Made by a program: the position numbers and the translations under genes. This document shows positions 1 through 7,758 of a DNA stretch of 36,097 nt, piece after piece (position 1 is the stretch's first letter; each line of letters opens with the position of its first letter). The DNA comes from Fimenecus sp045593555 (GTDB taxonomy: Bacteria > Bacillota > Clostridia > Oscillospirales > Acutalibacteraceae): contig JAZNWU010000014.1 in the NCBI GenBank assembly GCA_045593555.1, forward strand, positions 1-36,097, written 5' to 3'. The notes beneath the pieces are model-generated. The model did no database searches. It had not been told where the DNA came from and worked only from the letters and a program-made list of their open reading frames with translations.

Positions 1-150
1 GACCCTGGCTTTGCAGGTAACACAGCAACTAACGCTACAAAACCTGCTACTCTTGAAACAGGTGCAGAAATCAAAGTTCCTCTCTTCATTGAAGAAGGCG
101 AAATGATTAACGTTGATACTCGTACAGGCGAGTATATGTCAAGAGCATAA
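1..150 (+). CDS. efp: Elongation factor P, C-terminal end (5' truncated by window)
   Basis: The open frame begins at base 1 and gives 49 residues before TAA at 148-150. They read as the end of the third OB-like domain of EF-P, with the family pattern ATLETGAEIKVPLF, then EGEMINVDTRTGEYMSRA. EF-P binds the ribosome between the P and E sites and relieves stalling at polyproline stretches in the cytoplasm. The start and the modified loop residue lie outside the window. The CD1247-type gene follows 43 bases later and probably shares the transcript, since the only terminator-like hairpin lies after that second gene. Confidence 0.93.
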   Translation, partial: DPGFAGNTATNATKPATLETGAEIKVPLFIEEGEMINVDTRTGEYMSRA

Positions 151-193
151 TTTTTGCTGATTAAGTTAAACTATACTTAACGGAGGAATAATA

Positions 194-625
194 ATGATGA
201 CAGTAACAGAAAAAGTAGCATATCTCAAGGGTCTTGTTGAATGTCTTGACTTTGACAAGGACGATAAAGAAACAAAGGTTATTAATGCAGTTCTCGATGT
301 TCTCGAAGACCTTGCACTTACAGTAAGTGACCTTGACGATGAAATGGCTCTCGTTACAGAACAGCTTGATGCTGTTGACGAAGATTTAGCAGACCTTGAA
401 GAAATCTTCTATGACGAATGTGATGATTGTGATTGCGATTGTGACGATTGTTGCGACTGTGATGACGACGAAATGTATGAAGTTGAATGTCCTAACTGTG
501 GCGAAGTGATTTACTTTGATGAAGAAATCATTCTTGACGGTCAGGCTGAATGTCCAGCTTGTGGCGAAACTCTTGAATTCGATTGCGAATGTGATTGTGA
601 CTGCTGCGAAGGCGACGAAGAATAA
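194..625 (+). CDS. CD1247 N-terminal domain protein with acidic Cys-rich region and zinc-ribbon motif
   Basis: This 143-residue protein starts at ATG 194 (a second ATG follows at 197), preceded by GGAGG at 182-186. Residues about 5-70 are an acidic helical region resembling the N-terminal domain of Clostridioides difficile CD1247, a family often found next to efp in Clostridia. Residues about 75-93 are almost only Asp and Cys (pattern ECDDCDCDCDDCC). A rubredoxin-like pair of CxxC knuckles follows (CPNCGE and CPACGE), then a second Asp/Glu/Cys-rich tail. The knuckles imply a bound Zn or Fe, and the acidic Cys runs could bind further metal. Function is unknown. Position after efp suggests a translation or stress link, which is inference. 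Confidence 0.85.
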   Translation: MMTVTEKVAYLKGLVECLDFDKDDKETKVINAVLDVLEDLALTVSDLDDEMALVTEQLDAVDEDLADLEEIFYDECDDCDCDCDDCCDCDDDEMYEVECPNCGEVIYFDEEIILDGQAECPACGETLEFDCECDCDCCEGDEE

Positions 626-644
626 TTAAATTCAACAAAATTTC

Positions 645-671
645 AGGACTACCTTTTGGTAGTCCTTTTTA
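645..671 (+). terminator. Rho-independent terminator after the efp / CD1247-type pair
   Basis: A perfect 9-bp stem (AGGACTACC at 645-653 with GGTAGTCCT at 658-666) and TTTT loop are followed directly by a T-run at 667-671. Confidence 0.9.
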
Positions 672-700
672 TTGCAATTATTTCCTTTTAGTGATAGACT
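672..700 (+). promoter_or_regulatory. Candidate sigma-A promoter for the membrane-protein / AlkD gene group
   Basis: TTGCAA (672-677), a 17-base spacer and TAGACT (695-700) with an upstream TGA (extended -10) lie between the terminator and the ribosome binding site at 709-714. The predicted leader would be only about 15 bases. This is pattern match only. Confidence 0.4.
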
Positions 701-720
701 ATTGTTATGGAGGGATTGAA

Positions 721-1623
721 ATGACAGATAACAAAAAAATGATGAACGTTTATACTGTTATGTGGGCAATTGTGGCTGTTGTTTATGGCTTATGGATGAC
801 ATTTGTCATGAGCTGGGACCAATATGCTTACATAATTCCAACTGAAGCAGATATGCTTTTACCTGCTGACCAGTTTATTGCAAAATTTGATGGTATGCTT
901 TATGGACCAATGTATGCAAATGCAACTATCTATTGGCTTTGGGTAATCGGCTCAACAGTTCTTTTATTCTTCTACGCATTTTTTATCAAAAAGATTCTTT
1001 TTGCAGAAAAGCTTTCAAAACCAACTACTATTTTCTGTATTGCAAATCTTATTGCGGGTTTTATATTTATTACCTGGTACGGATTTTTAGATTTTCCACA
1101 ACAATTCGGCAATATTTTAACTGACGTTACTGCAAGTATGTTAGGTCTCAAATATCCTTTAGAATATAAAATCTGGGGTGTACTTTCTTCACTTTCAATT
1201 TTTACTAATGTTCTTTATATGTACCGAAAGAACAACTACTATAACAAGGCAGGAATTATAATTACTTCTTTAGGCTGTGCTGCACTTTTTGTTACAATCA
1301 ATGTTCCGTCAGCAGGACTTGAGCTTATTATGACACCAAGATGTTTAGGACATTGGGCTTCCGCTCTTATATTTGCTTTCTTTGGTGCAGCAGGTGTTAT
1401 TATTTTCCTGTTCCATAAATGTATGGAAAAAGATAAGAAATACATAATTGCAACTGTGATTTTCGTTATTGTTCTTGCTCTTATGCTTGTTCTTTTAGTT
1501 ACGGTTGGTAAGAGTGCATTTATTGAAAATCTTCCAATGTGGGTTGCTTATGCACTATTATTTATAATCAATTTCACAACATTCTTTGATAAGAAAGAAA
1601 CTAAAGAAACCGTAAAAGCATAA
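721..1623 (+). CDS. Polytopic membrane protein of unknown function
   Basis: I chose ATG 721 because GGAGGG lies at 709-714, six bases upstream. The frame stays open back to a GTG at 691, but that start would place the ribosome site inside the gene. The 300-residue product has about seven or eight hydrophobic segments, starting around residues 8-28 (YTVMWAIVAVVYGLWMTFV) and ending near residues 270-287, with a charged Lys/Glu C-terminal tail. Trp, Phe and Tyr are plentiful within the segments. I recognise no family. It begins a three-gene group: the next membrane gene starts 12 bases after its stop. Confidence 0.75.
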   Translation: MTDNKKMMNVYTVMWAIVAVVYGLWMTFVMSWDQYAYIIPTEADMLLPADQFIAKFDGMLYGPMYANATIYWLWVIGSTVLLFFYAFFIKKILFAEKLSKPTTIFCIANLIAGFIFITWYGFLDFPQQFGNILTDVTASMLGLKYPLEYKIWGVLSSLSIFTNVLYMYRKNNYYNKAGIIITSLGCAALFVTINVPSAGLELIMTPRCLGHWASALIFAFFGAAGVIIFLFHKCMEKDKKYIIATVIFVIVLALMLVLLVTVGKSAFIENLPMWVAYALLFIINFTTFFDKKETKETVKA

Positions 1624-1635
1624 AGGAGAATTACC

Positions 1636-2046
1636 ATGAAAGAAATTTTAATGTCAAATATTCCGGCAGCAGTTGCCTCTGTTGGTCTTATTCTCTATTT
1701 CTTTGGAATGGCAATTGTATTTATCATCAGCCCTTTAAAAAATGCTGAAAGTTTTTCAATCAAGCCTGTTGACAATGCAGGTAAAACTGAAATCCGAGTT
1801 TATTACGGTGGTATTTCAGGTGCTTTAGGCGGATTTTTACTTTTCCTTATGTTAGCACTTAAAACTCCATACTACTCAATGATTGGTGGTCTTTTCTTCT
1901 CTACAACCGTTTTTGTTACAAGAACAATCTTCCTTTGTGTTGATAAAGGTTGGAAATGTCCATACACAAAGCTTGCAATACCTGCAGAAGGTTTATTTGT
2001 AATTGCTCTTTGGACTTGCTTCATTCTTTCGAAAATATTATATTAA
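1636..2046 (+). CDS. Small membrane protein with four TM segments, DUF4345-like
   Basis: The 136-residue product starts at ATG 1636 with AAAGGAG at 1622-1628 overlapping the upstream stop region. Four hydrophobic segments are visible, at about residues 9-33, 58-77, 82-99 and 113-132. The segment EIRVYYGGISGALGGFLLFL resembles the Arg-x-x-Tyr-Gly-Gly signature of DUF4345 membrane proteins. That assignment is from memory of the pattern and is tentative. No catalytic residues are evident. It sits between a larger membrane protein and an AlkD-like gene that begins one base after its stop, so the three are probably translated from one mRNA. Confidence 0.7.
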   Translation: MKEILMSNIPAAVASVGLILYFFGMAIVFIISPLKNAESFSIKPVDNAGKTEIRVYYGGISGALGGFLLFLMLALKTPYYSMIGGLFFSTTVFVTRTIFLCVDKGWKCPYTKLAIPAEGLFVIALWTCFILSKILY

Positions 2047-2047
2047 T

Positions 2048-2728
2048 ATGACACCTATTCAAGAAAAACTGTTTTCTTTGCAAGATTCAGGATACAGAGA
2101 TTTCCATTCAAAGCTGATGCCTACTGTAAACAAAGATAAAATTATCGGTGTTCGCGTCCCTGCGTTAAGGAAACTCGCAAAGGAAATAAACAAATTTGAT
2201 TTAAAGGCAGAGTTTTTAAAAACTCTGCCTCATAAATATTATGAAGAAGATAATTTGCACGCCTTCTTAATCGAACAAATTAAAGATTTTGATGAGTGCA
2301 TTTCTGCTTTAGATGATTTTCTTCTACATATTAATAACTGGGCAACATGCGATATGATGACACCTAAAATTTTAGGTGATTATCCTGATATATTATACCT
2401 GAAAATACAGGAATGGATAAAATCTTCTCATACATATACCGTGAGATTTGGTGTCGTAACTTTAATGAAATTCTTTATGAATGATAAGTTAGATAAAAAG
2501 CATCTACAATTGCTTTTAACCATAAAATCTGACGAATATTATGTTAACATGGCAATTGCATGGTATCTGGCGACTGCACTTGCAAGCAACTGGGATATGG
2601 TTATCCCATATATTGAAAAGCAAAAATTCAGTAAATGGATTCATAACAAAACAATTCAAAAAGCCATTGAAAGTTATCGTATAACACCTGAACAAAAGAA
2701 TTATTTGAAAACATTAAAGATAAAATGA
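2048..2728 (+). CDS. AlkD-like DNA alkylation repair protein (HEAT-repeat glycosylase family)
   Basis: This 226-residue all-helical protein matches the AlkC/AlkD family in length and pattern. AlkD enzymes excise positively charged N3- and N7-alkylated purines without flipping the base. Possible equivalents of the Bacillus cereus AlkD residues W109, D113 and W187 are W98 and D102 (in NNWATCDMM) and W172 (in AIAWYLATA). This positional match is my inference, not an alignment. ATG 2048 is the chosen start: it lies one base after the upstream TAA and aligns with the usual family N-terminus. There is no clear ribosome site, so translation is probably coupled to the membrane gene before it. A convergent terminator follows. 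Confidence 0.85.
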   Translation: MTPIQEKLFSLQDSGYRDFHSKLMPTVNKDKIIGVRVPALRKLAKEINKFDLKAEFLKTLPHKYYEEDNLHAFLIEQIKDFDECISALDDFLLHINNWATCDMMTPKILGDYPDILYLKIQEWIKSSHTYTVRFGVVTLMKFFMNDKLDKKHLQLLLTIKSDEYYVNMAIAWYLATALASNWDMVIPYIEKQKFSKWIHNKTIQKAIESYRITPEQKNYLKTLKIK

Positions 2729-2762
2729 AAGAGCAGTTCAATTGAACTGCTCTTTAGTTGTT
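2728..2762. terminator. Bidirectional terminator between convergent alkD-like gene and mrp
   Basis: A perfect palindrome (arm AAAGAGCAGTTCAA starting at 2728, centre at 2741/2742, ending at 2755) is followed by AGTTGTTTTT on the plus strand and by a T-rich stretch on the minus strand. It separates two genes whose stops face each other. Confidence 0.85.
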
Positions 2763-2775
2763 TTTAATCTATTGA

Positions 2776-3591
2776 TTATTCAGCAAGCTTTTTAATTACT
2801 TCAATAAACTGCTTTTCTTCGCTGAGTTCTATTGCACCCTTATCAACAAGTGCTGCATTTGCAGGATTAATAGGAAGCTTTGCAAGAACAGGAACTCCAA
2901 GTTCTTCAGCAACTTCATCTATTTTACTTTCACCGTAAATGCTATGTTTTTTACCACAATCAGGACATTCAAAGTAACTCATATTCTCAACAATACCGAT
3001 AATAGGAATATTCATCATCTTTGCCATATTTACTGCTTTCTTAACAATAAGAGTAACCAAATCCTGAGGAGTTGTTACAATTACAATGCCGTCAACAGGA
3101 AGTGACTGGAAAACTGTAAGTGGAACATCTCCTGTTCCAGGAGGCATATCAACAAACATAAAATCAACATCGCCCCAGACTGTTTCCTGCCAGAATTGAT
3201 GAATGAGTCCTGAAATAACAGGTCCACGCCAGATAACAGGCTGGTCTTCTCTTTCAAGAAGAAGGTTAACACTCATAATTCTTGTGCCAAGCTTTGATTC
3301 TAACGGATACATTCCGTCTGCTGTACCTTCTGGATTACCGTGAACTCCAAATGCTTTTGGAATAGATGGTCCTGTAATATCGGCATCAAGAATTGCTGTC
3401 TGATAACCCATTGTCTGTGCTGTAACTGCAAGTGAAGATGTTACGAAGCTTTTTCCAACGCCACCTTTACCACTTACAACGCCAATAACTTTTTTAACAT
3501 CACTCATAGGATTTCCCGGAATGTGTAAATCTTGTTTTTTGCTGTCGCAATTTGATGAGCAACTGCTGCAATTTCCACTACATCCACTCAT
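2776..3591 (-). CDS. mrp: Mrp/NBP35-family P-loop ATPase, iron-sulfur cluster carrier
   Basis: The 271-residue protein carries the deviant Walker A motif GKGGVGKS at residues 41-48, followed by LDADITGPSIP and DMPPGTGD, which are hallmarks of Mrp/ApbC proteins. These bind Fe-S clusters between dimer subunits and pass them to apo-targets. A CPDCG motif lies in the C-terminal third. The N-terminus has four further cysteines (C4, C8, C11, C15) in a Gly/Ser-rich segment, recalling the N-terminal cluster of NBP35-type rather than E. coli-type Mrp. The start ATG at 3591 has AGAGG about ten bases upstream. It follows mnmE on the minus strand after a 63-base gap that holds a 27-base palindromic repeat. 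Confidence 0.93.
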   Translation of the reverse strand: MSGCSGNCSSCSSNCDSKKQDLHIPGNPMSDVKKVIGVVSGKGGVGKSFVTSSLAVTAQTMGYQTAILDADITGPSIPKAFGVHGNPEGTADGMYPLESKLGTRIMSVNLLLEREDQPVIWRGPVISGLIHQFWQETVWGDVDFMFVDMPPGTGDVPLTVFQSLPVDGIVIVTTPQDLVTLIVKKAVNMAKMMNIPIIGIVENMSYFECPDCGKKHSIYGESKIDEVAEELGVPVLAKLPINPANAALVDKGAIELSEEKQFIEVIKKLAE

Positions 3592-3610
3592 TTTATAAAA
3601 CCTCTTTTCA

Positions 3611-3637
3611 GTAGGGGTCGGCGTCCTCGACGACCCG
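3611..3637. repeat. 27-base palindromic intergenic repeat, copy 1
   Basis: The unit begins GTAGGGG, has CTCG near its middle and ends CCCG. GGGTCG (3615-3620) pairs with CGACCC (3631-3636). A same-length unit with compensating arm changes lies at 21623-21649. It sits in the mnmE-mrp gap and would form a hairpin in that transcript. Confidence 0.7.
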
Positions 3638-3654
3638 ATTATTTATATTTACAT

Positions 3655-5016
3655 CTATTTTCCTACACAGAATTGTGCAAAAATCTCGTTAACAACTAAT
3701 TCAGTTGCCTTTTCACCTGTCAAAACCATAAGGTTTTCAATAGCAGAATCAAGACAAACTGTAACTGCATCCATAGTCATACCAAGCATAAGTGCGTTTT
3801 CTGCATCTTTTAATGCATCAAGTGCTTTTTTACAACAATCACATTGACGGTCATTTACAATTGCTGTGGCTGATGTATCAAAATCGGCAGTTCCTAAAAG
3901 CTCCTCAACTGCTTGTGTAAGTTCTTCTTTACCTTTACCCGTTTTAGCTGAGATAAAAACTGTCTGCGAAAAATTTTCTTTGATTTCATCGTATAGATGA
4001 TTTTCAACTAAATCTGTTTTATTGACAATTCCGATTGCTTTTTTATCCTTACAAAGCTCAATTAATCTTCGGTCAGCTTCATTTAATTCACGACTACCGT
4101 CAAAAACTGCAAGAACAAGTTCAGCATTCTGTAATCTTTTTACAGCCCTGTCGACACCAATGCTTTCAACAACATCTTCAGTTTCACGAACACCTGCTGT
4201 ATCAGCAAGGCGAAGTGTGATTCCACCAACATTTACTGTGTCTTCAACTATATCCCGTGTTGTACCTGCAATTTCAGTAACAATTGACTTTTCTGTTCCT
4301 GACAGAAGATTCATAAGTGTGGATTTACCCACATTAGGACAACCTACAATGGCAGTATCAACACCCTCCATTATAATTTGTCCCTTATCAAAGTCATTTA
4401 TGAGTTTATTGAGATTCAAAATACTCTCTTCTATATGTTCTTTCAATTTGTTGTCAGATAAGTCTTCAATTTCCTCATATGGATAATCAACCCAAGCAGA
4501 GAGAAGTGCCATATCATAAACAAGTTTATCGTTAATTTTCTTAATTTCTTTAAAAAGTCTTCCTTCAAGTACACCAAGAGCAATTTTTTCTGCCTGTTCA
4601 CCTTGTGCAGAAATAATATTCATAACAGATTCTGCACTTGTCAGGTCCATTTTACCATTCAAAAAAGCTCTTTTTGTAAATTCTCCAGGCTCTGCAGGAC
4701 TTGCTCCTGCATCATAAACTGCTTTCAGCACTTTATCTGTAACAAAAAGTCCGCCGTGGCACGATATTTCCACAATATCCTCACCTGTGTAGCTTTTCGG
4801 TGCACGAAAAACAAGTGCAACTACATTATCTATATTCCCGTTTTCATCAGATGCTTTACCATACAGTGCAGAATATCCCGGAATATCTTCTAACTTTTTA
4901 CCGTTGAATGAAGAAAAAACTTTATCGGCAACACCAATTGCATTTTCCCCTGAAATTCGGATAACACCTATTCCACCGGGAGCTCTGCCTGTTGAAATTG
5001 CAGCAATTGTGCTCAT
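3655..5016 (-). CDS. mnmE: tRNA uridine-5-carboxymethylaminomethyl modification GTPase MnmE
   Basis: MnmE (453 residues) works with MnmG and folate to modify the wobble uridine 34 of certain tRNAs. The N-terminal tetrahydrofolate-binding domain holds SCHGG (residues 86-90). The GTPase domain shows G1 GCPNVGKST (225-233), the K-loop/G2 region AGTTRDIVED, G3 DTAGVRET and G4 NKTD. The protein ends with FCVGK, the catalytic Cys-containing tail of the family. Its ATG overlaps the tadA stop by four bases (ATGA), so the two are translationally coupled. In Bacillus-type genomes mnmE lies between jag and mnmG; here it has moved to the opposite replichore. Confidence 0.97.
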   Translation of the reverse strand: MSTIAAISTGRAPGGIGVIRISGENAIGVADKVFSSFNGKKLEDIPGYSALYGKASDENGNIDNVVALVFRAPKSYTGEDIVEISCHGGLFVTDKVLKAVYDAGASPAEPGEFTKRAFLNGKMDLTSAESVMNIISAQGEQAEKIALGVLEGRLFKEIKKINDKLVYDMALLSAWVDYPYEEIEDLSDNKLKEHIEESILNLNKLINDFDKGQIIMEGVDTAIVGCPNVGKSTLMNLLSGTEKSIVTEIAGTTRDIVEDTVNVGGITLRLADTAGVRETEDVVESIGVDRAVKRLQNAELVLAVFDGSRELNEADRRLIELCKDKKAIGIVNKTDLVENHLYDEIKENFSQTVFISAKTGKGKEELTQAVEELLGTADFDTSATAIVNDRQCDCCKKALDALKDAENALMLGMTMDAVTVCLDSAIENLMVLTGEKATELVVNEIFAQFCVGK

Positions 5017-5480
5017 TTTTCTTCACCAACCTTCTGTTTTCTCAATTCTTTAAAGAAGCTTGAAAGTATTTCAGAACATTGTTCTCCTAAAATTTCACCT
5101 TCATATTGTGGTTTATGGGTGAAATTCATATCAAAAAGCTGTGCTGCCGAAACGACAGCACCATTTTTTTCGTCTTTTGCTCCAAAATAAACATTTCTTA
5201 TTCTTGAATTTATAATTGCACCTGCACACATGGGACATGGCTCAAGAGTAACATACATATCACAATGCCACAATCTCCATCCACCAAGATTCTGACAAGC
5301 ATTATTTATTGCTTCAATTTCTGCATGGTGCAAAGCATTTTTCACAACTTCTCTGCGATTTCTACCTTCACCAACAATTTCACCATTGCAAACAACAATT
5401 GCTCCGACAGGCACTTCACCTTCCTCTGCAGATTTTTTTGCAAGAGAAAGAGCATATCTCATAAATTCATTCTTTTCCAT
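5013..5480 (-). CDS. tadA: tRNA-specific adenosine deaminase TadA
   Basis: The 155-residue cytidine-deaminase-fold protein has the zinc and proton-shuttle motif HAEIEA and the second zinc motif PCPMCAGA, with the family segments VPVGAIVV and YFGAKDEKNGAV. TadA converts A34 to inosine in tRNA-Arg(ACG). The start ATG at 5480 lies two bases after the CPBP gene stop and lacks a clear ribosome site, so coupling to the upstream gene is likely. The stop overlaps mnmE by four bases, joining two wobble-base modification genes in one message. Confidence 0.95.
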   Translation of the reverse strand: MEKNEFMRYALSLAKKSAEEGEVPVGAIVVCNGEIVGEGRNRREVVKNALHHAEIEAINNACQNLGGWRLWHCDMYVTLEPCPMCAGAIINSRIRNVYFGAKDEKNGAVVSAAQLFDMNFTHKPQYEGEILGEQCSEILSSFFKELRKQKVGEEK

Positions 5481-5482
5481 AA

Positions 5483-6538
5483 TTAAAATTTAATATTACT
5501 GATTGTAACTAAAACCAACAAAACAAGTGCAATGATTGCAGGACCATTTTTAAGTGTTGCAGTCACCTTTTCACCAACCGTCAACACGCTACTTCCCTTG
5601 GATAATGTTATCCTGTACTTCATTTTTATAAGCTTTACAATACCAATTATTCCAACTATTGCAAATGCAAACAACATAATAGCAGTAACAATTGCCGATG
5701 CCTTTTCTCCAAAATTATCATTTACACTTAATGCCACAACCGAATACAGATTGTTAATGAAGTGCATTATTATTGATGGCCAAAGGCTTCCTGTTGCAAT
5801 TGCAAGGTAACCAAGAAGAAATCCGCCGATAACAGTATAAGGAATCTGTACCATATTTCCGTGCATTACTGCAAATAACAATGCAGAAGCAATAATTGCA
5901 TATTTATCACCGTATTTTCTCAAAGGCTGCATTATTATTCCTCTGATAACTGCTTCTTCTATCAATGCAGGAACAACGGCAACACTCAAAACACCTAATA
6001 AAGTTTCTTTTCCACCCTTAAGAGTAATTTCACTGACACTTGAAGTAAATTCAAGTCCTAAAATCTCTTGAAAGATTGCAGAAATATAATTAATTGCAAT
6101 TGCACTGAACACCATTATCGGTAAAAATACCATAACAAGATATTTTGCACTTTCTTTGTTATAAACTGTTCCGAATGGTAATTCCTTTGATATTTTTTCA
6201 TTCTTAAAAATAAGATGAATTACAAAAAATGGTACTCCGATAGAAAGAAATGTAACAATAATATCAAATGCCAATGATGGCAATGTATCATTATATATCT
6301 TATTTATAGATGGAAATACCCAAGATGTAAAAACAATTACAAATGACAATGCATAGGAAACCAGCACATACATTATTACCGCAAAAAAACATCTACTGCT
6401 GATTTTTTTGATATTTTCTTTTTCTTGTTCTTTCTGAACAAATTTTAAATATTGTTCATTATACATCTCTGCACCATTTCTATAAGAAGATGATGCCCAT
6501 CCACCAAACTGACCATTCTGATTAAAACCATTATTCAT
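5483..6538 (-). CDS. CPBP-family intramembrane metalloprotease (Abi/CAAX-like)
   Basis: The 351-residue protein has a cytosolic, Gln/Lys-rich N-terminus (about 45 residues), then roughly seven hydrophobic segments. The CPBP motifs are present in order: PALIEEAVIRG (EExxxR-type), FAVMHGN, and WPSIIMHFINN in the later helices. This family includes Rce1-like proteases and bacterial members linked to bacteriocin immunity and surface-protein processing; the substrate here cannot be told. AAAGGTG precedes ATG 6538. It is the middle gene of an apparent LCP-CPBP-tadA-mnmE-mrp run. Confidence 0.88.
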   Translation of the reverse strand: MNNGFNQNGQFGGWASSSYRNGAEMYNEQYLKFVQKEQEKENIKKISSRCFFAVIMYVLVSYALSFVIVFTSWVFPSINKIYNDTLPSLAFDIIVTFLSIGVPFFVIHLIFKNEKISKELPFGTVYNKESAKYLVMVFLPIMVFSAIAINYISAIFQEILGLEFTSSVSEITLKGGKETLLGVLSVAVVPALIEEAVIRGIIMQPLRKYGDKYAIIASALLFAVMHGNMVQIPYTVIGGFLLGYLAIATGSLWPSIIMHFINNLYSVVALSVNDNFGEKASAIVTAIMLFAFAIVGIIGIVKLIKMKYRITLSKGSSVLTVGEKVTATLKNGPAIIALVLLVLVTISNIKF

Positions 6539-6550
6539 TATTAAACACCT

Positions 6551-7729
6551 TTAGTCAGTTTCTTTATTTGACACATAACCACCTAAAACGGTTATTGCTG
6601 TCTTTCTGTTTTCTTCTAATTTAATATTTGTTTTACCATAAAGCTCAAGCTGTAACTTCTGTGCAACAAGAGGATAATCAACAACCCAAATCCATGCAGT
6701 TGACCTTGAATTATATCCGTATCTTGCATCAGGAGTTGGCATTGTTATTTGTGAAATAGCAAAATTCGGCCATCCGTCTGTAACAGCTTTTGCAGCATAA
6801 GTAAAAATTGTTTTTCTGCTGATATTTGTTCTCACATTTGCAAGAATTACATCAGCTACAGCGTTGATTTCTGAAAGAGTTGCTCCTTTGCATCGCTCAA
6901 TAAGAGCTGTAATCACTTGTCTTTGACGGGCAACTCGACTAATATCGCCATTTGCATCTGAATATCTTATTCGGCTAAATCTTAAAGCTTGTTCACCATT
7001 AAGGAGCACTTGATTACCACGTGGAAAATCTTTTCCAACATAATTCGCAACATAAGCAGGAACGTCAACTCTTACACCACCAAGCACATTGATAACGTGT
7101 ACAAATGAATCAAAATCAACCATTACATATCCATCAATCTTTATTTTATAATCATTTTCGATTGTTTCAACAAGATATCCAGGACCGCCATTTGCACAAG
7201 CAGCATTTAATTTTGCATATCTGTCGAATTTGTCCATATATGTGTAACTGTCACGCATAAAAGATACGAGCTTAATCGTTTCTTTTTTGGGGTTTATTGA
7301 CACAAGCATCATAACATCAGTGTTGCCTTTTTCAGTAACATTTGACCTATTCGGGTCTTTTGCAGAAGCATCACTACCAATAAGAAGAATGTTAAGAATG
7401 TCTTTATCTGTTAATTTTTCTCCATCATTAATTGCCCAATTTTTTAAGATTTCCTTAAAATCTCTTCCCGTTGCATCGTCAATCTCACCAAAATCAAAAC
7501 TGTCTTCTTCTGCTTCAATAAATTCCTGATTTGGATTAATGGTTGTACTTTCATCATCAATATTGATAAGGCTGAATTTGTGTCCCACAAATCCCACAAC
7601 CGCAATTATCAAAGCAAGAAAAATAATTAAAAACGGAAGAAAGAATATTAAGAACCTCTTCTTTTTCTTTTTTTCTTCAGGAGCAACCTGGGCAGCTTCT
7701 TCTGTTACCTTTACTTCTTCGCTACTCAT
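6551..7729 (-). CDS. LytR-CpsA-Psr (LCP) family cell-wall glycopolymer transferase
   Basis: The protein is 392 residues from ATG 7729. A GTG at 7747 is in frame, but the sequence between them contains the ribosome site GGAAAG (7741-7736), so I prefer 7729. A Lys-rich cytosolic N-terminus is followed by one membrane anchor near residues 25-47 and an extracellular LCP domain: ILLIGSDA, then TDVMMLVSINPK, SFMRDSY, and the Arg-rich FSRIRYSDANGDISRVARQR block that binds polyprenyl pyrophosphate. LCP enzymes transfer teichoic acid-like polymers or capsule from the lipid carrier to peptidoglycan. The gene begins 29 bases after the gyrA stop and may be read from gyrA. Confidence 0.92.
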   Translation of the reverse strand: MSSEEVKVTEEAAQVAPEEKKKKKRFLIFFLPFLIIFLALIIAVVGFVGHKFSLINIDDESTTINPNQEFIEAEEDSFDFGEIDDATGRDFKEILKNWAINDGEKLTDKDILNILLIGSDASAKDPNRSNVTEKGNTDVMMLVSINPKKETIKLVSFMRDSYTYMDKFDRYAKLNAACANGGPGYLVETIENDYKIKIDGYVMVDFDSFVHVINVLGGVRVDVPAYVANYVGKDFPRGNQVLLNGEQALRFSRIRYSDANGDISRVARQRQVITALIERCKGATLSEINAVADVILANVRTNISRKTIFTYAAKAVTDGWPNFAISQITMPTPDARYGYNSRSTAWIWVVDYPLVAQKLQLELYGKTNIKLEENRKTAITVLGGYVSNKETD

Positions 7730-7758
7730 ACATATCTTTCCTTTCACAAAGGGAAATA

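Noticed and set aside
1092..1100. TTTTCCACA, a near-consensus DnaA box
   Set aside because: A single copy inside a membrane-protein gene 15 kb from the origin; a 9-mer match of this kind is expected by chance.
3511..3524. ATTTCCCGGAATGT, resembling the Noc binding site
   Set aside because: Only the left half matches and the palindrome is broken; it lies in the conserved mrp coding sequence.
4022..4486. 154-codon plus-strand open frame over mnmE
   Set aside because: It is antisense to the conserved G domain of mnmE, has no ribosome site and no family-like sequence.
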